A stretch of DNA of 64,000 nt from Deltaproteobacteria bacterium. Its GTDB lineage: Bacteria > Desulfobacterota > B13-G15 > RBG-16-54-18. Positions 25,760-35,800 of this stretch are shown here, piece after piece. Position numbers and translations under genes: made by a program. The notes beneath the pieces were generated by a model, which was not told the origin of the DNA, ran no database searches, and saw only the letters and a program-made list of their open reading frames with translations. The stretch spans positions 1 through 64,000 of the forward strand of contig JAFGNJ010000021.1 of the NCBI GenBank assembly GCA_016927065.1, written 5' to 3'. Positions within the stretch are counted from its first letter, which is position 1. Each line of letters starts with the position of its first letter.

Positions 25760-27067
25760 ATGTCCGTTATGCACACAATGAAACTGGACTTTCAGGAAGA
25801 ACGGCTAGCGAACGGCCTGAAGATTCTGACGTTGGAGGATCCTTCTCATCCCATTGTTTCCTACCAGGTTCACTACGCCACAGGGTCGAGGAATGAAAAA
25901 CCCGGAATCACCGGCATTTCCCATCTCTTTGAGCACATGATGTTTAGGGGATCCAAAGAGTTCGGCCCGGAGGAGTTCGCCCGTACCATCCAGGCCAACG
26001 GGGGGACCCTCAATGCCTTCACCACCGTCGACAACACAAGCTACTTCGAAAACCTACCCAGTGACAAATTGGAGCTGGCCATCAGGTTGGAGTCCGAGCG
26101 GCTTGAAAACCTTAGTTTGAACCAAGAAAGCTTGGATACCGAGCGGGAAGTGGTCAGGAGTGAACGGAAGCTGCGGACCGTTAACTCCCCCTTCGGTCTT
26201 CTCATCGAGCAACTCTTCGCCATCGCCTTTGACCAACACCCCTATCAATGGCCGGTGGTCGGGTGGGATCACGATCTCAGGAGATTGACACTCGAAGACT
26301 GCCTCGACTATTATCAGCGGGGGTATGCCCCCAACAACGCCGTCGTGATCATCGTCGGTGACTTCAAGAGAACCGAGGCCCTCACCTGGGTCAAGAAGTA
26401 CTACGGTCACCTTACACCCCAACCCCCGTTGGAGTCCCCCCTGGCGCAGGAACGCCCACAGAGAGGTGAGAGACGTTCTGTTTTTAAAAAGGTATCTCAA
26501 TTAGAGGCCTTTTTTGCCGGCTTCCATTGTCCAGGGATCAAAAATCCTGACGTCTTCCCCCTCCTCGCCTTGAACCATATCCTCTCTGGCGGCAAATCAT
26601 CTCGGTTTTACCAGCGCTTCGTCAAGACCGGCAAGGCTGTGGATGCCCAGGTGGAAACAGATCCTCCGCCCTTTTGGCCCATGGATCCGGGATTGCTCCA
26701 GGTATATGCCATCGCGACGCCTGGAGTGCCCATCGGTGATTTAGAGAACGAGATATGGGGAGTGGTGGAAGAAATACAGGAGGGAAAATTCGATGAAGAG
26801 GAGCTTGCCAAGGCCAAGCGGGGATTGATCACCTCGTTCATCATGGGATTGCAGTCGGCCTTTTTTAAGGGATTGGCAGGGGGGCTCTATACGATTAAGG
26901 CAGGGGATTACAACATGGCCAATACGATGCTGGACAGCTACGAGAAGATCACCACTGACGATGTACAACGCGTGGCCCTGCGATATCTGAGTGTGGACAA
27001 CAGGACGGTGGTTACTTTACAACCCATCACTCCGGAGGAGAACGAACGCCTCGAACCGATGGAATAA
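25760..27067 (+). CDS. M16 zinc peptidase, catalytic member
   Basis: This is a protein of about 435 residues of the pitrilysin/insulinase class. From ATG 25760 the inverted zinc site HLFEH is at residues 55-59, with the distal Glu ligand at 135 (RSERK), the usual 76 residues later. The C-terminal half is the second, inactive repeat of the M16 fold. It degrades peptides or processes exported proteins. No signal sequence is visible; the start is not certain (ATG at 25760, 25769 or 25778; no good ribosome site). It lies 3 bp before an inactive M16 gene, and the two probably form a heterodimer. Confidence 0.87.
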   Translation: MSVMHTMKLDFQEERLANGLKILTLEDPSHPIVSYQVHYATGSRNEKPGITGISHLFEHMMFRGSKEFGPEEFARTIQANGGTLNAFTTVDNTSYFENLPSDKLELAIRLESERLENLSLNQESLDTEREVVRSERKLRTVNSPFGLLIEQLFAIAFDQHPYQWPVVGWDHDLRRLTLEDCLDYYQRGYAPNNAVVIIVGDFKRTEALTWVKKYYGHLTPQPPLESPLAQERPQRGERRSVFKKVSQLEAFFAGFHCPGIKNPDVFPLLALNHILSGGKSSRFYQRFVKTGKAVDAQVETDPPPFWPMDPGLLQVYAIATPGVPIGDLENEIWGVVEEIQEGKFDEEELAKAKRGLITSFIMGLQSAFFKGLAGGLYTIKAGDYNMANTMLDSYEKITTDDVQRVALRYLSVDNRTVVTLQPITPEENERLEPME

Positions 27068-27070
27068 ACG

Positions 27071-28438
27071 ATGTTTCCTTTACGGACAGACGACATTAAA
27101 ACATCACAGCTTAGCAACGGCCTTACGGTAATGGGTTTAGAGTATCATAAACTCCCACTGGCCCATATCACACTGATGATAAAAAGAGGGAGCGAGCGGG
27201 ATCCCCAGGGGAAAGAGGGATTGGCGGATCTCACCGCTGAGATGGTAACCCTCGGCACAGAGGGACGGGATAGCCAGCAACTGGCCCTGGCAATGGAACG
27301 CCTGGGTGCGCGGTACTCAGCCAGTTCCGGCTGGAATGCTTCTTTCCTGGAGTTCTTTGGGCTATCGGAAGATTTTTCCTCCTTAATGGACTTGATGGGC
27401 GATATGCTCCTGCGTCCGACCTTTCCCCAAAAGGAGCTCCAACAATCACAGCAGCGAAGAATCTCCCTGCTGATCCAGCAGCGCGATCAGGCGGAGGTCA
27501 TTGCCGACGAGATAATCGTTCAGCGCCTCCTCGACAATACACCCTACGCCCACCCCACTTACGGCACGATCCCTTCGTTAGGGGGGATGGCGGCGGATGA
27601 TCCGTCTTCCTTTTATCACCGTTACTATTCCCCTGGGGAGGCCGTGCTGCTGGTGATCGGCGATCTCACCCCTGCAAAAATCAGAGAGGAAGCGGAAAGA
27701 CTCTTCGGAGGCTGGAAGGCCAAAGAAAAGGTCGACCGTCAGCCGCCTGCACCGACAAGGCCCTCTGGAATGAAGATTATTGCGGTGAACAGGCCGGATC
27801 TCACCCAGAGCCAGATACGGGTGGGCCTGCTGGGGATTACGAGAAACGATGAGCGTTACTTACCCTTCCAGGTGATGAACTATATCCTTGGGGGCGGTGG
27901 GTTCTCCTCCCGGCTCATGCAGCGCATCAGGGCCGAGAAGGGGTATACCTATGGGATACACAGTTCTTTTCAGGCAGGGCGCATTCCAGGACCCTTCATC
28001 ATCTCTACCTTTACCCCGACGGCTACAACCATCCCCCTCCTCGAGGAGACAGTGAAGGTCATGGAGAAATTTGTCGCTGAAGGAGCCCAGACAAAAGAAC
28101 TTGAAGAGGCGAAGAATTTTTTGCGCGGGAGCTACCCCTTAAAATTGGAAACCCCCGGCCAGATGGCCGGGGAGCTTCTGCGGTTGAAACTCTACGATAT
28201 CCCCTTTGATTATCTCTCTTCCTATCCAGAGACTGTAGGCAACGTTACCTTAGACGAGGTCAATACCTTGGCCGCTGCCTACCTCCTGCCAAAAGACCTC
28301 ATCTTTGTGGTGGTGGGCAGAGTCGAGGATTTCTTGGAGACCCTGCGGAGCTGGGGTAAGGTGGAACTCATCGAATACTCTGAGATGATAAAAGATTGTT
28401 CCCCCGCCAACACCTCCAAGCACGCATCCACCACCTGA
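27071..28438 (+). CDS. M16-family protein, non-catalytic partner
   Basis: This is a 455-residue M16 homologue. At the expected zinc site it has LADLTAEM rather than HxxEH, so it cannot be catalytic on its own. It does contain the R/Y substrate-binding segment of non-catalytic subunits (SRLMQRIRAEKGYTYG). Paired M16B subunits of this kind form active heterodimers in many bacteria. The last 50 or so residues overlap, in the opposite direction, the end of the HD-GYP gene by 160 bp, and the last 20 or so read as low-quality sequence. This points to loss of the original stop codon by a deletion that joined the two genes. Confidence 0.85.
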   Translation: MFPLRTDDIKTSQLSNGLTVMGLEYHKLPLAHITLMIKRGSERDPQGKEGLADLTAEMVTLGTEGRDSQQLALAMERLGARYSASSGWNASFLEFFGLSEDFSSLMDLMGDMLLRPTFPQKELQQSQQRRISLLIQQRDQAEVIADEIIVQRLLDNTPYAHPTYGTIPSLGGMAADDPSSFYHRYYSPGEAVLLVIGDLTPAKIREEAERLFGGWKAKEKVDRQPPAPTRPSGMKIIAVNRPDLTQSQIRVGLLGITRNDERYLPFQVMNYILGGGGFSSRLMQRIRAEKGYTYGIHSSFQAGRIPGPFIISTFTPTATTIPLLEETVKVMEKFVAEGAQTKELEEAKNFLRGSYPLKLETPGQMAGELLRLKLYDIPFDYLSSYPETVGNVTLDEVNTLAAAYLLPKDLIFVVVGRVEDFLETLRSWGKVELIEYSEMIKDCSPANTSKHASTT

Positions 28439-30531
28439 GGGTCATAGATCCTTCCCCGCCCTTTTTTGATTGCATCCATGGCATCTTTGATGCTGAAGGC
28501 AGGGCGGTAGGGACGATGGTGGGTCATGGCATCCACCACATCGGCCACCGCCAGGATGCGGGCTTCGAGGATGATCTCGTCTCCCTTCAGCCCGTGGGGA
28601 TACCCTGAGCCATCCATGCGTTCATGGTGCTGGAGCGTAGCCTGAGTCACCGGCCAGGGGAAATCAATCCCCTTGAGGATCTCATATCCGGCCTGGGGAT
28701 GTATTTGGATGAGCGACATCTCCATGTCTGTCAGCCTGCCGGGCTTGACCAATATCTCCACCGGCACGGCCATTTTGCCGATGTCGTGGAGGATCCCGGC
28801 GATATAGATCCCGGTAATGTCATCCTCGGAAAACCCCATGGTGTGGGCGATGGCCTCGGCAAGCCCGGCCACACCGACCGAATGACCGCTGGTATAGGGA
28901 TCTCGATCCTCAATGACCTTTGCGAGGGCCTCGGTGGTCCCCAAAAAGCTGTTCTTGAGCGCCTCTTTGTGTTCCGATATGATTTTCGCAGACTCTCTCT
29001 CCTGCGTGACATCGTGATAGATGCCGAAGGCCCCCTGGACAACACCCTGTTTGTCTCGGTAGGGAGTGCCGCTTACCAGCAGATTGTGCTTATGCCCCTT
29101 CGCATCCGTCAGCACAATCTCATAGATGGTCCCCTTCCCCTTCTGTCGCTCCGTAAGGTTTCGTGCCAAAACCTTTTGATTCTCCTCATCAAAGAACGTA
29201 TTGAGCAGCTTCCCCTCCGGATTCGGATCAGCCAGGATTTCTTTTATCCGCTCGTTGGCCAAGAGGATGATCCCCTCCTTATCCAAATAGATAAAACCGT
29301 CGCTGGCCCCATCCACGATGATGCGCAGCTGTTCCTCTGTTTTCTGGAGGGCTTGCTCCATCCACTTGTGCTCGGTAATGTCTCGTTGCACTGCTACACC
29401 ATATACTATCTTGCCCGTCTTATCTCTCACTGCGCCGGCGCTGAGCAGGACAGTATGCCTCATTCCATCCTTGCCGACGATACAGATTTCTTGGTCTTTG
29501 ATGCTCCCCGTCTTTTTCCACTGAACGATGAGCTGCTCTACTTTCGGCAGTGATTCAGGGACGCAAACCGTGTGCAGGCCCTTGCCGACCAACTCCTCTT
29601 TCGTATAGCCCAGTGTCTTGAGGGCTGCGTTATTGATATCGAGTATGATGCCCTCGGGTGAAGTCAAATAATAGTATTCAGGTTCGTTTTCAAAGAATTG
29701 CCTGAACCGCTCTTCGCTTTGTCTGAGGGCCTCCTCGGCTTTTGTCCGATTAGTAATATCGTCATAGACAAGATATTGTCTCCCATTTTTTAAATTTGTG
29801 GTTCTGAAATCAATGATCTTATCCTGGCCGTTTTTACATCGCACGGTGAAGACCCGTGGATTTTTCTTCCCGATTTTTACTTTTTTTGCTAGATCATTTT
29901 TCCAGAAAGAGGAAACCTTTCTCCTGTATTTTTCATCAGGATAGGCTTTTGCAAACCATCTATCCTTATCAGGTATATCTTTTATAGTATAACCGAAAAT
30001 CTCTGTAAACCTTGGATTGAAATATTCAAAGGTTCTATCAGGTGCCATAACAGAGATACCAAAGGGTGCATTATCGGCTAATATTCTGAACCGCTCTTCG
30101 CTCTCCCGCAACTCTTCCTCCGCCTGCTGTTTCTCCTCGAAGGCACGTCGTTGGTCACGCACCTTCTCAATGACGGCAGGAAGCAAGTCCAGATATCCGC
30201 CCCCCACGTCCTTGACGATATAGTCCCCCGCCCCGAGCTTCATTGCCTCCACCGCCACCCGCTCATCCCCTGTACCCGTAATCATAATAAGGGGAGGCAA
30301 CTGCCCCCGCGCTCCTAAGATACGGATTATCTCCAGTCCATCGTGGATTGGCAACGACTGATCTACGAACAGTACGTCATAGGAGCCGCCACGGTACTTG
30401 GCGATTCCCTCCTCACCATCACTGGCAGTATCAACCTCATACCCAACTCTCCCCAGCCGCTTCTGTACCAACCGGGCCAAACCGGGGTCGTCCTCGATAT
30501 AAAGGATACGAATAGACTCAGGGCGCGCCAT
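28279..30531 (-). CDS. receiver-PAS-PAS-PAS-HD-GYP response regulator (c-di-GMP phosphodiesterase)
   Basis: This is a 750-residue protein. Receiver domain: residues 5-125, with acidic E13-D14-D15, phospho-acceptor Asp57 and the late Lys of DYIVKDV. Three PAS domains follow at about 145-275, 276-405 and 406-525. The HD-GYP domain starts near 545, with HDIGK at 582-586 and HHERMDGSGYPHG about 60 residues later, the signature needed to hydrolyse cyclic di-GMP. It is the last gene of the signalling operon, 12 bp after a single-receiver gene. The final 40 or so residues come from the antisense strand of the M16 gene and look like read-through. Its receiver is nearly identical to that of the GGDEF protein at 30986. 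Confidence 0.9.
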   Translation of the reverse strand: MARPESIRILYIEDDPGLARLVQKRLGRVGYEVDTASDGEEGIAKYRGGSYDVLFVDQSLPIHDGLEIIRILGARGQLPPLIMITGTGDERVAVEAMKLGAGDYIVKDVGGGYLDLLPAVIEKVRDQRRAFEEKQQAEEELRESEERFRILADNAPFGISVMAPDRTFEYFNPRFTEIFGYTIKDIPDKDRWFAKAYPDEKYRRKVSSFWKNDLAKKVKIGKKNPRVFTVRCKNGQDKIIDFRTTNLKNGRQYLVYDDITNRTKAEEALRQSEERFRQFFENEPEYYYLTSPEGIILDINNAALKTLGYTKEELVGKGLHTVCVPESLPKVEQLIVQWKKTGSIKDQEICIVGKDGMRHTVLLSAGAVRDKTGKIVYGVAVQRDITEHKWMEQALQKTEEQLRIIVDGASDGFIYLDKEGIILLANERIKEILADPNPEGKLLNTFFDEENQKVLARNLTERQKGKGTIYEIVLTDAKGHKHNLLVSGTPYRDKQGVVQGAFGIYHDVTQERESAKIISEHKEALKNSFLGTTEALAKVIEDRDPYTSGHSVGVAGLAEAIAHTMGFSEDDITGIYIAGILHDIGKMAVPVEILVKPGRLTDMEMSLIQIHPQAGYEILKGIDFPWPVTQATLQHHERMDGSGYPHGLKGDEIILEARILAVADVVDAMTHHRPYRPAFSIKDAMDAIKKGRGRIYDPQVVDACLEVLAGEQSFIISEYSMSSTLPQLRRVSKKSSTLPTTTKMRSFGRR

Positions 30532-30543
30532 AGATATTACGTC

Positions 30544-30993
30544 CTACCATCCTGCCCCATCGGGTATCATCACCACCAACAAAAAGAGCCCGAGCTTACG
30601 GATGGCCTCTGAGAACTGTTCATAGTCCACCGGCTTGGTAACATACACATTACAGCCGAGATCATAGCAACGGGACACCTCCCGGGGGTCATCGGTGGTG
30701 GTCAGGACGATCACGGGGATGCGCTTGGTGCGCTCGTCGGTCTTCATGCGCTGTAAGACCTGGTAGCCGTCGAGCACCGGCATGTTGAGATCAAGAAGCA
30801 TCAAGAGGTGTCCCCCGTGTTTATTGTTTTCGTACGACCCTTCACAGAACAGGTAGTCGAGGGCCTCCTGCCCATTGGTAGAGAAGACGATCTCGTTCTT
30901 TATATTGGCCCGGCGCAGGTTCTTTTCAATCAGGCGGGCGTGACCGGGGTCGTCTTCGGCCAGAAGAATGGTTACATCGTTTATCTCATGCAT
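30544..30993 (-). CDS. single-domain response regulator, Rcp-like (second copy)
   Basis: This is a 149-residue protein that is one receiver domain. Acidic E13-D14-D15, phospho-acceptor Asp68 in LLDLNMPVLDG, TTTD and the TKPVD lysine are intact. The start is set at ATG 30993 because AGGAGG lies just upstream. It overlaps the end of the GGDEF gene by 8 bases and lies 12 bp before the HD-GYP gene. Rcp-like regulators normally accept phosphate from phytochrome-type histidine kinases, the class seen at the head of this operon. It closely matches the copy at 32373-32825, with an extra 6 residues in the 50-60 loop. Confidence 0.9.
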   Translation of the reverse strand: MHEINDVTILLAEDDPGHARLIEKNLRRANIKNEIVFSTNGQEALDYLFCEGSYENNKHGGHLLMLLDLNMPVLDGYQVLQRMKTDERTKRIPVIVLTTTDDPREVSRCYDLGCNVYVTKPVDYEQFSEAIRKLGLFLLVVMIPDGAGW

Positions 30994-32386
30994 GGCTCCC
31001 TCCTTTGACCACACCATTGTTCTTCTTTTTTTCCTCATACATATGTCTGTCCGCTTCGTTGAGAACTTCTTCCACCGATTTAGAATCCTGAGGATCCCAA
31101 TAGGTGCTGCCGATGGAGAGCGTAACGGGAAAATCAAACCTTCCGTTCTTCTTGTTGCGGAGGGCGATCTTTTTGACAATGCGCTGCTTGACAGTCTCTG
31201 ATTCTCCGTCTGTCTCAAGCAGAACGATCACGAATTCATCCCCGCCGTAGCGGACTACGATGTCACTCTCCCTTACTGACTCTCGCAACAGCACGGCAAC
31301 CTCCTTGAGGACCTCATCCCCCATCTGGTGGCCGTATTGGTCATTGATTTCTTTAAATCTATTGACGTCAACCATCAAAAAGGCCATGCAATGTTTATAG
31401 CGCTTTGAGCGTTTGATCTCTTGGGAGAGAACGGCGTCGAGATAATAACGATTATGAAGGCCGGTAAGGGGGTCATGAATTGCTTGTTCTTTGAGCTCGT
31501 TCTGCAGACGAACACGTTTGATCGCCGCGGCGGTGTGCCCAAGCAGCAGTTCCAGCAACCGGGTATCATCCCTAGTAAAGGCATCGGGCTCCAGAGACGC
31601 AACCTGAAAGACACCGAGGTCTCCAATGGGGGAACTGATGAGCGAAAGGTAGCGTGACGAGGATGATGAGTTTGCCACCCTTTTCCCCAGCTCTCTGAGG
31701 AAGTGCGTCTTCCCGTTAGTGTAGGTTGCGCCCGCAAGACCTTCGTCTACGGTAACCTTTTGGGCCTCATGAGATACGGGGTGGGGGTAGGCCACCTTGG
31801 TAACGATCTCCTTTCCTTCTACCATCCCTAGGCTGCAGTAGGAAAAGGTGATTATCCTCCGTGCCGCATCCACAGCCAGATGGTAGACCTCCTCCTCGCT
31901 GGTACATGCCGCCAATCTTCGGGCGACTTCATGCAGGCTCTCCAATTTATCTCCTGATTCTTTGAGCGCCTCCTCCGCCCGCTGCTTCTCTGTAATGGCG
32001 CGACGTTGATCAAGTACCTTCTCCACCACCGAAGGCAATAACTCAAGATATCCGCCCTCCACGTCCTTAACGATATAGTCACCCGCACCCAGCTTCATCG
32101 CCTCCACCGCCACCCGCTCATCCCCCGTACCAGTAATCATAACCGTGGGCGGCAATACCCCCTGAGAACCCAACTTCCGAATCACTTCCAATCCATCATA
32201 AACAGGGAGGGTTTGATCCACAAACATGAGGTCATAGGAGTCTGCCTCATACTTGGCAATCCCCTCCTCACCATCAGCGGCAATATCCACCTCATACCCC
32301 ACCCTCCCCAGCCGCTTCTGCACCAACCGGGCCAAACCGGGGTCGTCCTCAATATAAAGGATACGAATGGATTCATGTTTTGTCAT
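30986..32386 (-). CDS. receiver-GAF-GGDEF response regulator (diguanylate cyclase)
   Basis: This is a 466-residue protein. Receiver 5-125 (phospho-acceptor Asp57), a coiled linker, a GAF domain at about 150-300, and a GGDEF domain in the last 170 residues with an intact YGGDEF active site. An inhibitory I-site, RESD, lies five residues before it. It makes cyclic di-GMP when its receiver is activated. ATG 32386 is used because it overlaps the upstream stop. Its receiver is almost the same as that of the HD-GYP protein, so the same kinase could drive both opposed enzymes. Confidence 0.92.
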   Translation of the reverse strand: MTKHESIRILYIEDDPGLARLVQKRLGRVGYEVDIAADGEEGIAKYEADSYDLMFVDQTLPVYDGLEVIRKLGSQGVLPPTVMITGTGDERVAVEAMKLGAGDYIVKDVEGGYLELLPSVVEKVLDQRRAITEKQRAEEALKESGDKLESLHEVARRLAACTSEEEVYHLAVDAARRIITFSYCSLGMVEGKEIVTKVAYPHPVSHEAQKVTVDEGLAGATYTNGKTHFLRELGKRVANSSSSSRYLSLISSPIGDLGVFQVASLEPDAFTRDDTRLLELLLGHTAAAIKRVRLQNELKEQAIHDPLTGLHNRYYLDAVLSQEIKRSKRYKHCMAFLMVDVNRFKEINDQYGHQMGDEVLKEVAVLLRESVRESDIVVRYGGDEFVIVLLETDGESETVKQRIVKKIALRNKKNGRFDFPVTLSIGSTYWDPQDSKSVEEVLNEADRHMYEEKKKNNGVVKGGSHA

Positions 32387-32825
32387 ACATCGTCTCTTGC
32401 CTTCCCCCATCAGGTATCATCATCACCTTAATGAACAATCCCAGCTTGTGGATGGCTTCGGAGAACTCATCGTAGTCCACGGGTTTGGTGAGGTAGATGC
32501 TGCAACCGCAATCATAACAGCGGGTCACCTCGCGGGGCTCATCGGTGGTGGTCAGGATGATCACGGGGATGTGCTTGGTGTGCTCGTCGCGCTTCATGCG
32601 TTCCAATACCTGATAGCCGTCGAGCACCGGCATGTTGAGGTCGAGCAACATCAGCAGCGACGGAGCACAGTCTTGGCTAAAGAGGTAATCAACCGCCTGC
32701 TGCCCGTCCGCAGCCTTGACAATATCATTGGTCAGGTTCGCACGTCGCAGGTTCTTTTCAATCAAACGGGCGTGGCCGGGGTCGTCTTCCACCAAGAGAA
32801 TGGTGACCTCTTGTGTATTAGGCAT
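32373..32825 (-). CDS. single-domain response regulator, Rcp-like (first copy)
   Basis: A 150-residue receiver-only protein starting at ATG 32825 with AAGGAG upstream. Acidic residues E13-D14-D15, acceptor Asp62 (LLDLNMPVLDG) and the TKPVD lysine are intact. The start overlaps the kinase gene by 8 bases and the stop overlaps the GGDEF gene by 14, so translation of kinase, receiver and cyclase is coupled. It probably passes phosphate from the kinase, or competes for it, as receiver-only partners of phytochrome-like kinases do. Confidence 0.92.
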   Translation of the reverse strand: MPNTQEVTILLVEDDPGHARLIEKNLRRANLTNDIVKAADGQQAVDYLFSQDCAPSLLMLLDLNMPVLDGYQVLERMKRDEHTKHIPVIILTTTDEPREVTRCYDCGCSIYLTKPVDYDEFSEAIHKLGLFIKVMMIPDGGRQETMYDKT

Positions 32826-35800
32826 TATCTGCTCCTTGTGAAGAAGGGGTCGCGATGGTAAAGTAAAATGTCGTACCTTTTCCGAGCTCGGACTCACACC
32901 AGATGCGCCCATTGTGGCGCCGCACGAGGGTCTGCACATAGGAAAGCCCCATCCCCTCACCCGGCGTGTCCTGCTTCCCTGCCCGGCGGAAGGGGGCAAA
33001 GACCTTCTCCATATCATCCGCGGCGACCCCGCGGCCGTTGTCTCGGATTCGGAAGATCGTCTCCCCGCCATTGGCCTCCCCGGTCACCTCTATCTCCCCG
33101 GGGCGTTCATGATCGAGGTATTTGACCGCATTGCCCAAGATGTTCCCCACAATCTGCTCCACAGAGGTGCGGTCGGCAACGACCTCCGGCAGGGCCCCTA
33201 TGGTCATCGTGATCCCCTTTTCTTGGATCTGGTGCGACATGCCCTCCACAATCGGCTCGACCAGGGCGTTCATATCGATGGGCTCGGCCTTGAGCTCTCG
33301 CCGCCCCAGGCGGGACAAGACCAAAACGGCATTGATAAAGCTGTCCATGCGCGAGACCGAGTTGGTGATGAATTCCAGGGCCTCGGGGATGTCCTCATGC
33401 AGGGCCAGGGCAACTTCAGAGCGCTTTTCATCCGGCAGCTGCGGGAGGACCGCGTCAAAATTGGCGCCCAGTATCTCCAAGGCCGCACCAAGCTCAGCGC
33501 TGTACCCCTTTAAGTTGACCAGCGGTACCCGCAGGTCGTGGGAGACGATATAGGCGAAGTTCTTGACTTCTTCGTTGCTCCGCTCCAACTCATCCGCGTA
33601 CCGCTGCAGGCGCTCCTCAATCCGCTTGCGCTCGGTGATATCGGTGATAAAACCATAGCTCCCCTTATAGCGGCCCTCTGCGTCAGAGATAGGGGTCGGC
33701 GCGAGGATCGTGGGGACGCTTGTTCCGTTCTTCTTCTTCCAGGCGATCTCATAGGGCTCCCTGCCGCCTCCCTTCCGTTTGGCCAATTGTTCCTGTAAGA
33801 TCTTTACATTTTCCTCATCGAGAAATTCGGTGACGCGGTGGCCCATGATCTCGTTCGCCGGATATCCCCATATATCGCTCAACCGCTCATTGGTATACAT
33901 GATGACGCCGTTCTCGTTGATGGCGCTCACCCCTACCTTGGTCGTCTCGATCAGCGTGCGGTGCAGCTCCTCGCTCTTTCTGAGCTGCTCCTCCATCTCC
34001 TTGCGCTCGGTGATATCGCTATAGATGACCATATGTCGGTTTGCGGCCATTGCCCCCATCACTATGACGTGGTGCCGAGAACCATTTTTGCCGGTGATCA
34101 CCGTTTCAATAGGCCTGCTCGCCAACCCCTCGTCTATTCGTTTCTTTTCAACGGCGGCTTTGACGTCGTACTCCTCACGGATAGCTTTGTCTGGCATGGC
34201 CCGATCCTTCCACGTCAAAACGGTGGGAATCTCCTCGAGGGTGTAGCCGAAGAGCTCCTGAAATTTGCGGTTGATGTATACAATGTTCCTTTGCATATCT
34301 GACCACATAATAGCTACGGGTGAGGTATCCATGAGGGTCTGTAACTCTTGCTGTCTCTGCCGCAGCTGCTCCTCCATCCGCTTGCGCTCGGTGATATCAC
34401 GGGTTACCCCAACCATGCCCGTTGGTCGCTTATGCTCGTCCAACGAGAAGGTACTTGTCGCCTCACACCATTTTTTTGATCCATCCTTACAGATCTGTTC
34501 TATTTCCATCGTCACCGATGTATGCGTTTTCTTGCCCACGTCCCGATGAAAGAGATCCAGCGCCTTTTGCTGACTCTCCGGTGTCATAATGTCGCTGAAC
34601 TTGAGCGAGAGCAGTTCGTCGGGTGTGTATCCAAAAATTTGCTCGGCAGAAGGCGTTGCGTAGGTGAAGTTTCCTTGTAAATCCATGCTCCAGACCACAT
34701 CCGTCACGTTATCAGTGACTAAGCGCAATGCTTGCTCGCTTTTCTTTAAAGCATCCTCCATCTCCTTGCGCTCGGTGATATCGGTGTAAATTGCCATCAT
34801 GCGCTTGGAAACCAGAGAGCCCACCGCCGTCACGTGGCGGGTAGAGCCATCCTTGCAGGTAATGGTCGTTTCTATGGGGAGGGCCTCTTTCCCCTGCTTG
34901 AGCCGCTCTTTTTGTATTGCGGTCTGGGCGCTGTACGCCTCGCGGTCGGCCGGGTCCGGATGGGCCCGCTCCTTCCACGCCGCGATGGTGGGAATCTCCT
35001 CATGAGAGTAACCGAAGAGTTCTTGGAACTTGCGGTTGATGTATTCGATGTTCCCCTGCTGGTCAGACCAGGTGATGGCCACGGGTGAGGTATCCATGAG
35101 GGCTTGCAGCTCTTGCTGACTCTGCCGCAGATTCTCCTCCATCTGCTTGCGTTCGGTGATGTCGATGTAAATGGTCATGCGGCGGTTGGTAACTACCGCC
35201 CCCATGGTCGAGACGTAGCAGGTAGCCCCATCCTTGCACGAAATATCCGTTTCTATGGGCATGGCCGCCAGCCCCTGCGCAAGGCGCTCCTTTTGGACAG
35301 CGACCTGAGCCTCGTATGCCTCACGGGAAGCCGAGTCCCGATGGACCAGTTTCTTCCACTCGGCGATGGTGGGAATATCAGCAAGGGTGTAACCGAAGAG
35401 TTCGTGGTGCTTATGGTTGATGTATTGGATGTTGCCGTCCATGTCCGACCAGGTAACGGCCACCGGCGCGTTGTCCATAAGGGACCGAAGTTGTCTTTCG
35501 TTCTCCTGCAACGCCTCTTCCATCCGCTTGCGCTCGGTAATATCGTTGTATATAACCATACGCCGGTTGGAAGTCACTGCCCCCACTGCCGCCACGTGGC
35601 GGGTAGAACCGTCCTTGCAGGTAAGTGTCACTTCTATGGGTATGGCCTTCTCCCCTCGCGCAAGCCGTTCCCTTTGCTTGAGCACCTGGGCGTTGTATGC
35701 CTCAAGATCACTCGCTTTTGGATAGGCCAGGCGACGAAATTCATCAGTAGTGGGGATATCATCAAGGGTATAGCCGAAGAGATCATAAAATGTGTTGTTA

